Positions 8,760-15,891 of a DNA stretch of 64,000 bases are shown one piece after another. Source of the stretch: CALNYZ01 sp942490945 (GTDB lineage Bacteria; Pseudomonadota; Gammaproteobacteria; UBA6429; Thiohalophilaceae). The notes below the pieces were generated by a model, which was given only the letters and a program-made list of their open reading frames with translations, did not search any database and was not told the origin of the DNA. Location of the stretch: assembly GCA_942490945.1 (NCBI GenBank), contig CALNYZ010000018.1, positions 2,046,001 to 2,110,000 of the forward strand, given 5' to 3'. Position 1 is the first letter of the stretch, and each line of letters starts with the position of its first letter. The translations under genes were made by a program, and so were the position numbers.

Positions 8760-9560
8760 TTAATTATCCATCGCTTGCCGCATTTCGCTGATTAAACTCC
8801 CGACCGCCTGCTTGGCTTGCTCGATTTCCGGGTTTGCTTCGACCAGTTTAACCAGTGCACTGCCGACAACCACGGCATCGGCTACTGCTGAAATTTGTTT
8901 GGCAGTTGCCGCGTCTTTGATACCAAACCCAACCCCGACAGGGATCGTTGTCATCGATTTTATAAGATCGACTCTCGATTGTACGGTATCCGTGTCCAGA
9001 TGACCTGCGCCCGTCACACCCTTTAGTGATACATAGTATACAAAACCACTGGAATAAGCGGTAATGACTTTTATGCGCGCATCACTCGTTGTCGGTGAGA
9101 CCAAAAAGATCCGATCGATGCTATTCGCAGACAACGCGCTGATAAAGTCATCGGCTTCTTCTGGTGGTAAATCAACCACCAGCGCGCCGTCCACGCCGGC
9201 TGCAGCGGCTGCGCTGGCAAATTCCTGATACCCCATGACTTCAACAGGATTGAGGTAACCCATTAATATTACTGGTGTTTTACTGTCTTTTTTGCGAAAC
9301 TCCTGCATCATGGCCAGCACTTGTCGCAAGCTGACATGGTGCCTCAGAGCACGCTCCATCGCACGTTGTATGACCGGACCTTCCGCCATTGGATCGGAAA
9401 ACGGTACGCCAATTTCGAGTATATCGGCGCCTGCACTGACCATGGCATGCATGAGTGGTACCGTTGCCTCCGGCTTTGGATCCCCTGCCGTTAAATAAGG
9501 AATGAGTACTTTTTGTCCAACTTCGCGACGACGAGTAAAGGCTGCACTTATCCGGCTCAT
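8760..9560 (-). CDS. trpA: Tryptophan synthase alpha subunit
   Basis: Cleaves indole-3-glycerol phosphate to indole and glyceraldehyde 3-phosphate within the alpha2beta2 complex. It is 266 residues long, a TIM barrel. The catalytic glutamate is in DILEIGVPFSDP (E49 of E. coli numbering). The second catalytic acid, Asp60 in E. coli (LADGP), is Glu here (MAEGP; the codon is GAA on the minus strand near 9383). Glu keeps the charge, so activity is likely, but the change is noted. The phosphate-binding GVGFGI motif is intact. Its start overlaps the trpB stop by 4 bp (ATGA), indicating translational coupling. Confidence 0.96.
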   Translation of the reverse strand: MSRISAAFTRRREVGQKVLIPYLTAGDPKPEATVPLMHAMVSAGADILEIGVPFSDPMAEGPVIQRAMERALRHHVSLRQVLAMMQEFRKKDSKTPVILMGYLNPVEVMGYQEFASAAAAAGVDGALVVDLPPEEADDFISALSANSIDRIFLVSPTTSDARIKVITAYSSGFVYYVSLKGVTGAGHLDTDTVQSRVDLIKSMTTIPVGVGFGIKDAATAKQISAVADAVVVGSALVKLVEANPEIEQAKQAVGSLISEMRQAMDN

Positions 9561-10807
9561 ACTTCAATACCTGCCAGATTTGCCACGGTGTGGATATCCT
9601 TGTCACCACGGCCAGACAAATTAACGATAATGATCTCATCCTTTGCCATCGTCGGAGCCAGTTTATTCGCATAGGCCAGCGCATGACTGGACTCCAATGC
9701 CGGGATAATGCCCTCGATTCGGGTCAGATCATGAAATGCCTGCAATGCTTCATTATCGTCAATCGAAACATATTGCGCACGGCCAGAATCTTTCAGCCAG
9801 GCATGCTCAGGCCCGACACCAGGGTAATCCAGACCAGCAGATACCGAGTGAGTCTCAATAATCTGGCCGTCTGCATCTTCCATCAGGTAGGTACGATTAC
9901 CGTGTAATACACCAGGCTTACCTGCACACAATGGTGCCGCATGACTACCACTTGCGATACCGTTACCCGCCGCTTCGACGCCGTACATTTTTACGCTTTG
10001 ATCGTCAATGAATGGATAAAACAGGCCGATGGCATTCGATCCACCGCCGACACAGGCCACAAGTGCATCAGGCAATTTACCTTCCTGCTGCAGGCATTGC
10101 TGTTTGGCTTCCCGGCCGATGATCGCCTGAAAATCACGTACCATGGCAGGATATGGATGTGGACCCGCGACGGTACCAATTATATAAAAGGTGTCATCAA
10201 TATTGGTGACCCAATCTCGCATCGCTTCATTCAGGGCGTCTTTCAGGGTCTTGGAGCCTGCCGTAACCGGCACCACGGTGGCACCGAGCAATTTCATACG
10301 AAATACGTTCATTTTCTGCCGTTCAATATCTTCGGCACCCATGTACACCACACATTCCATGCCCAGTCGTGCAGCAACGGTCGCCGAGGCAACGCCATGC
10401 TGGCCTGCGCCAGTTTCTGCGATGACGCGCTTCTTACCCATGCGTTTGGCCAATAATGCCTGACCCACAGTATTGTTAATTTTATGCGCCCCGGTGTGGT
10501 TCAGGTCTTCACGCTTTAAATAGATTTTTGCGCCACCCAGTTGTTCCGTCCAACGTTTGGCAAGATACAGCGGCGAAGGACGACCGACATAATGCGTTAA
10601 TTCATAGTCTAATTCGGCAAGAAAATGTGGGTCGTGCAGGTATTTTTCATAGGCATCGCGCAGTTCTTCGAGTGGAACCATTAGTGTTTCAGCCACAAAA
10701 CGGCCACCATAAGGGCCAAAGTGGCCACGTTCATCAGGTAAATGATAGGGTTCGTTCACTGTTCTGTTCTCATCTTTTGCGGGTTGATTAGGCGCTTGCG
10801 TCGACAC
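9557..10807 (-). CDS. trpB: Tryptophan synthase beta subunit
   Basis: PLP enzyme that condenses indole with serine to tryptophan. It has 416 residues and starts MSTQAPNQP, about 20 residues longer at the N-terminus than E. coli TrpB. The PLP lysine is in KREDLNHTGAHKINN, and the phosphate-binding GGGSNAIG loop is present. This is the TrpB1 type that pairs with TrpA through the N-terminal GPYGGRFVAETLM region. Its 5' end overlaps trpF by 20 bp and its 3' end overlaps trpA by 4 bp, so trpFBA is one transcript. Confidence 0.97.
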   Translation of the reverse strand: MSTQAPNQPAKDENRTVNEPYHLPDERGHFGPYGGRFVAETLMVPLEELRDAYEKYLHDPHFLAELDYELTHYVGRPSPLYLAKRWTEQLGGAKIYLKREDLNHTGAHKINNTVGQALLAKRMGKKRVIAETGAGQHGVASATVAARLGMECVVYMGAEDIERQKMNVFRMKLLGATVVPVTAGSKTLKDALNEAMRDWVTNIDDTFYIIGTVAGPHPYPAMVRDFQAIIGREAKQQCLQQEGKLPDALVACVGGGSNAIGLFYPFIDDQSVKMYGVEAAGNGIASGSHAAPLCAGKPGVLHGNRTYLMEDADGQIIETHSVSAGLDYPGVGPEHAWLKDSGRAQYVSIDDNEALQAFHDLTRIEGIIPALESSHALAYANKLAPTMAKDEIIIVNLSGRGDKDIHTVANLAGIEV

Positions 10808-11417
10808 GTTTGACCTCGGCTACAAATGCGTTCATTTTATCAATATCCTTAATACCTTTACCCGACTCAATACCGCCGCTGACATCAACGGCATAGGGTT
10901 TGACGCGGGCTATGGCTTGCGCCACATTCGTTGAAAGCAAACCGCCAGCCAGAATCACCGGTATCGATAAGTTATCAGGAACCAGTGTCCAGTCGAAAGT
11001 TTCACCGGTACCACCGGGTGTAGTCGCCTTGAAAGTGTCGAGCAATAAGGCACGTGCATTCGAATATTTATCCGCTTCTGCAACCAGATCAGATTCCGGC
11101 CGTATCCGTATGGCTTTTATGTATGGTTTTCCGTAACGTTGACATTCATCGGCAGATTCATCGCCGTGGAATTGAAGTAAATCGACTTGCGTTAATTGTA
11201 TCACCTGATCCACTGCTGCGGGCTCGGCATTCACAAATAGTGCAACACTCGTAACAAAGGCCGGTAACTGACGAATAATGTCTGCCGCTTGTTCAATCTC
11301 GATATTGCGTGGACTTGGTGCGTAAAAAACGAAGCCGAGCGCATCTACACCCAGGCTCACTGCCTGCATGGCATCCACATGGCGGGTAATGCCGCAAAAT
11401 TTAATTCGAGTACGCAT
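10788..11417 (-). CDS. trpF: Phosphoribosylanthranilate isomerase
   Basis: Amadori rearrangement of N-(5-phosphoribosyl)anthranilate in tryptophan synthesis. A single-domain TIM barrel of 209 residues. The general base Cys is in RIKFCGIT (residue 8), and the general acid Asp is in LLLDTFKATTPGGTG. The phosphate-binding ILAGGL and DVSGGIE loops are intact. First gene of the trpFBA-accD-folC-dedD-cvpA-purF series. The other tryptophan genes (trpE, trpG, trpD, trpC) are not in the window. Confidence 0.96.
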   Translation of the reverse strand: MRTRIKFCGITRHVDAMQAVSLGVDALGFVFYAPSPRNIEIEQAADIIRQLPAFVTSVALFVNAEPAAVDQVIQLTQVDLLQFHGDESADECQRYGKPYIKAIRIRPESDLVAEADKYSNARALLLDTFKATTPGGTGETFDWTLVPDNLSIPVILAGGLLSTNVAQAIARVKPYAVDVSGGIESGKGIKDIDKMNAFVAEVKRVDASA

Positions 11418-11450
11418 ATTATGGTTGATTTAGATCAGGCCAAAGTGTTG

Positions 11451-11456
11451 ATTATA
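11451..11456 (-). promoter_or_regulatory. trpF: -10 element of the trpFBA promoter
   Basis: On the minus strand a perfect TATAAT (in GATATAATC) lies about 35 bases before the trpF start. I see no good -35 at 16-18 bases. No trp leader peptide with tandem Trp codons and no attenuator hairpin is visible in this gap. Confidence 0.45.
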
Positions 11457-11544
11457 TCATGTGCACAATGTAAGTCACTGTTTTATATGCAGATACATTA
11501 GCTGGTATAGTCTCGCATATGTCACAATTCTGTGAAATACTCAA

Positions 11545-13974
11545 ATGATGACTACAAACAAGAAAATGAAATATATAAAAACCTTCTCTGAACTCGGCTT
11601 GAGTGATCTTGCCATTGTCGGCGGTAAAAATGCCTCGCTCGGGGAAATGTATTCCGTCCTCACCGCAATTGACACAGCCAATAATACTATTCGCGTGCCG
11701 AATGGATTTGCTACCACGGCAGAAGCTTACTGGTTGTTTCTGGATCATAATAAATTCCGCAAACCAATTTCTGCCATTCTGGATAAACTCGATACCCATG
11801 ATGTAAATCAACTGGCAGAAAGCGGAAAAAAAATCCGCGACCTCATCATGCACGGTACCTTACCGCCGCAACTCACAAAAGAGATCGAGCAGGCTTATGC
11901 AACACTGAGCGACGAGTATGGTCAACTGACAGATGTTGCGGTACGCAGTTCGGCAACCGCGGAAGATTTACCCAATGCTTCCTTCGCCGGCCAGCAGGAG
12001 ACCTATCTGAATATTCGTGGCGTGGATAATTTATTAAACACCTGCCGCCGAGTATATGCCTCGCTGTTTACTGATCGCGCCATATCGTATCGGGTACACC
12101 AGGGTTTTTCACACATGGACGTTGCGTTATCAATTGGAATACAAAAAATGGTACGCGCAGATATTGGTAGCGCGGGTGTGATGTTTACCCTGGATACGGA
12201 AACGGGATTTCGTGATGTGGTCTTCATTAACAGCGCTTACGGTTTGGGTGAAACTGTTGTACAAGGCAGTGTAAATCCCGATGAGTTTTATGTATTTAAA
12301 ACAACATTTAATTCCGGCAATCGCCCTATCATCAAACGACAACTGGGTGACAAGGCAATTAAAATGATTTACGCCAGCGACAATGCTGCGGGATTATCCA
12401 CACGCAGCGTACATGTTCATCAGCACGATCGTGACAAGTTCAGTATCAACGATGATGACGTACTGGAGCTGGCCCGCTATGCAATGCAAATCGAGGCTCA
12501 CTACACAAAACTCCATAACAAACCGATGCCAATGGATATTGAGTGGGCAAAAGATGGCGTCGACCATAAGCTCTATATTTTACAAGCACGACCGGAGACC
12601 GTGCAGTCGCAAGTTGCATCCGGCTTTAATGAAGTTTATAAATTAGCCAGGCGCGGCAAAATATTAAGTGAAGGTAAAAGTATTGGCAAGAAAATAGCTT
12701 CCGGTAAGGCGCGTGTAATATTAGAAGCTGCATTTATGCATGAACTACAACCTGGTGAGGTGCTGGTAACGGATATAACCGATCCTGACTGGGAGCCGAT
12801 CATGAAAATTGCCGCCGGTATTGTTACCAACCGTGGTGGTCGTACCTGTCACGCCGCAATCATTGCACGCGAGCTGGGCATCCCGGCAGTAGTAGGTTGT
12901 GGACATGCAACACATGAGATACATAATGATGAAACAGTAACAATATCCTGCGCAGAAGGCGACACAGGATTTATCTATAGTGGCGCACTCTCCTTTAGCG
13001 TTGAACAACTGGACTTTGATTTAAGTAAAAAACCTGACACCAAGCTAATGTTAAACCTCGCCAACCCGGAACTGGCGTTTGAGACTTCCATGCTGCCATC
13101 TGAGGGTGTGGGACTCGCCAGACTGGAATTTATCATTAATACCATGATTCGCATTCATCCACAGGCGCTATTATCTTACGACTCACTCGACCCGACCTTG
13201 CAGGTAGAAATCGATTTCGTTACACGCGGTTATGCTGACAAACGCAGTTACTATATAAATAAACTGGCAGAAGGTATTGGTACGATCGCTGCGGCCTTTT
13301 ACCCGCGCACTGTCATTGTTCGTTTTAGTGATTTTAAATCCAATGAATATGCATCGTTGATGGGTGGATTGCAATTTGAACCAAAAGAAGAAAATCCCAT
13401 GATTGGTTTTCGTGGTGCCTCACGTTATCCCAGCAAGGATTTTTCTGCCTGCTTTGCGATGGAATGTGATGCCATCAAACAGGTACGTAATACCATGGGA
13501 CTGAATAATGTTTCCGTAATGATTCCCTTTGTACGTAGTCTGGATGAAGCACAAAATGTATTGTCCATCATGTCAACCAACGGACTGAAACGTGGTGTGG
13601 ATGGATTAAATATTTATTTAATGTGTGAGTTACCGGTCAATGCACTGCTTGCCGATCAATTTCTGGCGTTATTCGACGGCTTTTCAATTGGCTCCAACGA
13701 CCTCACACAACTAACGCTTGGCGTGGATCGCGATTCGGGCTTGTTACAGGGATATGATGAACGAAATGACGCAGTGAAGGCACTCATGAAAATGGCCATC
13801 GACGCCTGTAAAAAACAGAATAAATACATTGGTATTTGCGGACAGGCGCCTTCTGACTTTCCGGAAATAACCACCTGGTTGGTGCAACAAGGCATCGGCA
13901 GTATTTCTCTCAATCCTGATTCTATCATGCCAATGTATAGTGTTGTCCTGCAAGCCGAAAGTCAAAACAGGTAA
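11545..13974 (+). CDS. ppsA: Phosphoenolpyruvate synthase
   Basis: Makes PEP from pyruvate and ATP (gluconeogenesis from C3 compounds). At 809 residues it is the full three-domain enzyme. The N-terminal ATP-grasp domain begins ELGLSDLAIVGGKNASLGEM and includes VRSSATAEDLPNASFAGQQE. The swivelling phosphohistidine domain has GGRTCHAAIIARELG (catalytic His, about residue 434). The C-terminal PEP/pyruvate TIM barrel ends with the catalytic Cys in GICGQAPSD. Strong similarity to E. coli PpsA rather than pyruvate phosphate dikinase. Two adjacent ATGs (11545, 11548) are possible starts; neither has a strong Shine-Dalgarno. It is divergent from trpF and interrupts the usual truA-trpF neighbourhood. 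No PpsR regulator gene is next to it. Confidence 0.95.
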   Translation: MMTTNKKMKYIKTFSELGLSDLAIVGGKNASLGEMYSVLTAIDTANNTIRVPNGFATTAEAYWLFLDHNKFRKPISAILDKLDTHDVNQLAESGKKIRDLIMHGTLPPQLTKEIEQAYATLSDEYGQLTDVAVRSSATAEDLPNASFAGQQETYLNIRGVDNLLNTCRRVYASLFTDRAISYRVHQGFSHMDVALSIGIQKMVRADIGSAGVMFTLDTETGFRDVVFINSAYGLGETVVQGSVNPDEFYVFKTTFNSGNRPIIKRQLGDKAIKMIYASDNAAGLSTRSVHVHQHDRDKFSINDDDVLELARYAMQIEAHYTKLHNKPMPMDIEWAKDGVDHKLYILQARPETVQSQVASGFNEVYKLARRGKILSEGKSIGKKIASGKARVILEAAFMHELQPGEVLVTDITDPDWEPIMKIAAGIVTNRGGRTCHAAIIARELGIPAVVGCGHATHEIHNDETVTISCAEGDTGFIYSGALSFSVEQLDFDLSKKPDTKLMLNLANPELAFETSMLPSEGVGLARLEFIINTMIRIHPQALLSYDSLDPTLQVEIDFVTRGYADKRSYYINKLAEGIGTIAAAFYPRTVIVRFSDFKSNEYASLMGGLQFEPKEENPMIGFRGASRYPSKDFSACFAMECDAIKQVRNTMGLNNVSVMIPFVRSLDEAQNVLSIMSTNGLKRGVDGLNIYLMCELPVNALLADQFLALFDGFSIGSNDLTQLTLGVDRDSGLLQGYDERNDAVKALMKMAIDACKKQNKYIGICGQAPSDFPEITTWLVQQGIGSISLNPDSIMPMYSVVLQAESQNR

Positions 13975-14418
13975 ACACTACGTTTTGCGATTCGATACAT
14001 TCTACGTTTATTCTTGCTTTATATAATAGTCTCCGCCATAAATATAACGCATGCATATATTGTTAGGTGCTCTATGTATTAAATCAAGTAATGACGGGTT
14101 AGCCTGGTACGACACATAAAGAAAAGTAATAACTTAATCATCCTCCCACATTACATTTATTTTGTTTGCCGGCACTTGATTTTCCACGGCTTAGAGCACA
14201 CACTCAATACATCCTATCTCTGTTTTCAGACAAATATGTTCTTGCCTCGATACCGATATGGGTGATTTGGCTGAGTACCGACCTATGATGCCGAGTTGCT
14301 GATATAGACATCATCACAAAATTGCTGAGTTTCAGCACATTAAAAAACGGCCGTTATTCTTGTTGTTCATGCTCCAGTGATTTCTGGAGTAAAGATCGAA
14401 TTGAATAAGGAGTCTATT
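13975..14418. other. Gene-free 444-bp stretch between ppsA and the SodC-like gene
   Basis: No supported reading frame. The stretch is AT-rich, holds the imperfect inverted repeat at 14068-14198 and presumably the promoter of the downstream gene, although I could not pick a convincing -35/-10 pair. No intrinsic terminator for ppsA with a T-run is visible. Confidence 0.6.
14068..14198. repeat. Imperfect inverted repeat, two-block arms
   Basis: TGCTCTA (14068-14074) plus AAATCAAGT (14081-14089) on the left recur inverted as ACTTGATTT (14174-14182) plus TAGAGCA (14192-14198) on the right. The spacers between the blocks are 6 and 9 bases and about 84 bases separate the arms. The arms could form a bulged stem or mark the ends of a decayed small element. 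No coding content inside. Confidence 0.55.
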
Positions 14419-14895
14419 ATGAAAAAATTATTCGCAGTATTTGTTTTGTTGCTATCCGCAATTAACTTTGCACATGCACGGGAAATTTCGGTTACAGTAC
14501 ATAAACTGGATGCAGCCATGAACGTTGGTGAGTCCATCGGCGTGATTGTTGTCAAACAAACTGCAGGAGGTGTGACGTTTACACCCTTTTTACGCAACCT
14601 GAGCCCGGGCGAATTACAATTCAGCGTTAATGAACATGTAGGATGTCAGGGAAAGATGGGTAAAGATGGCGCATTCATACCCGGAATGGCAGCAGGGACA
14701 GCATTACAACAATTACCTCCAATGCATGTAAATCCTGCTGGTGAAGCAAGTCAATCTGTTGTTGCACGTAACATTCACCTCAATGACATAATTGGTAAAA
14801 CACTTGTGCTTGGAAAACCGGCGTCAGGAAATGCCGCAAATGCATGGGGTCAAGACCGTTTGGCATGTGGTTCACTCGAAACATACACCAAATAA
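14419..14895 (+). CDS. Secreted SodC-fold protein lacking the metal ligands
   Basis: 158 residues, start chosen at ATG 14419 because AAGGAG lies six bases upstream. The signal peptide MKKLFAVFVLLLSAINFAHA ends in an AHA signal peptidase I site. The mature part aligns along its whole length with periplasmic Cu/Zn superoxide dismutase: L-S-P-G, the F-x-V-x-E-x-x-x-C stretch, IPGMAAG, LPPMHVNPAGEA, and the C-terminal DRLACGSLE with the active-site-type Arg and the disulfide Cys. But the two Cu histidines of F-H-V-H-E are Ser and Asn here (FSVNEH). The zinc-loop histidines are deleted together with the GGHYDP segment, and the late Cu His is missing. Both disulfide cysteines remain. It should fold but not dismutate superoxide. 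Possible roles (scaffold, metal-free binding) are speculation. Confidence 0.8.
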   Translation: MKKLFAVFVLLLSAINFAHAREISVTVHKLDAAMNVGESIGVIVVKQTAGGVTFTPFLRNLSPGELQFSVNEHVGCQGKMGKDGAFIPGMAAGTALQQLPPMHVNPAGEASQSVVARNIHLNDIIGKTLVLGKPASGNAANAWGQDRLACGSLETYTK

Positions 14896-14903
14896 TATGC
14901 CTC

Positions 14904-14939
14904 ACGGCAACGTCACGTTGTGGCGTTGTCGTATTTTTT
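14904..14939 (+). terminator. Intrinsic terminator after the SodC-like gene
   Basis: ACGGCAACG (14904-14912) pairs with CGTTGTCGT (14924-14932), one G-U included, and is followed by A and six T. It lies 8 bp after the stop codon. It also overlaps the 3' end of the convergent truA by 2 bp. Confidence 0.8.
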
Positions 14940-15714
14940 AAAGCACATTGTTGTGTGTTTCATAGGGTATCGAAAATTCATCAGGATATTTTACTGCGAC
15001 AAAATACAACCCGCACGCTGGCGCCGTGACACCACCCAGTTTTCTGTCTTTATGTTGCAAGATCTCGGCAGCCCATTCAGGAGCCTGTTCGCCACTGCCT
15101 ATTGTCATCAATACACCGGCAATATTTCTTACCATGTGATGTAGAAAACCGTTTGCCTCTATATCTATATAAAAAAATCTGTCCTGACGGGTTACAGTCA
15201 AGCGATGGATTGTTCGCACCGGGTTTTTCGCCTGGCAGGCTACCGCACGATACGATGTAAAATCATGTTCACCAAGAAGATAATTTGCGGCCTGTTGCAT
15301 CCTGGTTTCGTCAAGCTTGCGAAATGCCCATGTAACACGATGTTGAAGAAAGGTAGGACGTATAGAACGATTATAAATAACATAACGGTAATAGCGCTGT
15401 TGTGCGCTGAACCGTGCGTGGAACTCGTCACTAACTTTACGATGCCAGATAACGCTGATTGTTTTCGGTAAATTTGCATTACAGCCACGTACCCAGGCAT
15501 TTGCATCACGCTGCGTCGTTGTGTCGAAGTGAATCACCTGACAAATGCCATGCACACCCGTATCTGTTCGTCCCGCGCAGATTACATTTACAGGATGATC
15601 TGCAACAGCTGATAATGCCTCTTCTACACATTGCTGCACAGACAAACCATTAGTCTGTCTTTGCCAGCCAACATAAGGTGTCCCGCAATATTCGATTCCC
15701 AACGCAATACGCAT
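14938..15714 (-). CDS. truA: tRNA pseudouridine(38-40) synthase
   Basis: Isomerises U38-U40 in the anticodon stem of many tRNAs. 258 residues. The catalytic Asp is in CAGRTDTGVHG (about residue 51). The family stretches YRYVIYNR and FLHHMVRNIAG are present. It lies downstream of fimV on the same strand with the fimV terminator between them, so it probably has its own promoter in the 177-bp gap. trpF, the usual next gene, is displaced by ppsA and the SodC-like gene. Confidence 0.96.
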   Translation of the reverse strand: MRIALGIEYCGTPYVGWQRQTNGLSVQQCVEEALSAVADHPVNVICAGRTDTGVHGICQVIHFDTTTQRDANAWVRGCNANLPKTISVIWHRKVSDEFHARFSAQQRYYRYVIYNRSIRPTFLQHRVTWAFRKLDETRMQQAANYLLGEHDFTSYRAVACQAKNPVRTIHRLTVTRQDRFFYIDIEANGFLHHMVRNIAGVLMTIGSGEQAPEWAAEILQHKDRKLGGVTAPACGLYFVAVKYPDEFSIPYETHNNVL

Positions 15715-15826
15715 AGTACTAATTATATATCGCCCAGATTAAATGAATTACCAAAATTTGTTTATTTATTGAAACTGATAAAAAAATTACTGTCGTAAAA
15801 CAAAAATTCTTTAGCGCTATAAACAA

Positions 15827-15848
15827 TTATCCCGCCGAAGCGGGATAA
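15827..15848 (-). terminator. Intrinsic terminator after fimV
   Basis: On the minus strand TTATCCCGC and GCGGGATAA form a perfect 9-bp stem with a TTCG tetraloop, followed by TTGTTTAT. It is about 45 bp after the fimV stop. The stem is symmetric, but the truA promoter side makes minus-strand use the natural reading. Confidence 0.75.
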
Positions 15849-15891
15849 AATTAAACGAATATAAAGTAATTATAAATACCTGGATTGTTGG

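Noticed and set aside
9941..10456. 171-codon open frame on the plus strand opposite trpB, and similar long antisense frames opposite leuC, katG, amrS, fimV and accD
   Set aside because: They lie wholly inside recognised genes, have no ribosome site or family resemblance, and reflect codon bias of the real strand.
14062..14068. GTTAGGT resembling the right core site of an integron attC
   Set aside because: No matching RYYYAAC partner with L-boxes lies 55-140 bp upstream, no integrase gene is present, and ppsA is not a cassette-like gene.
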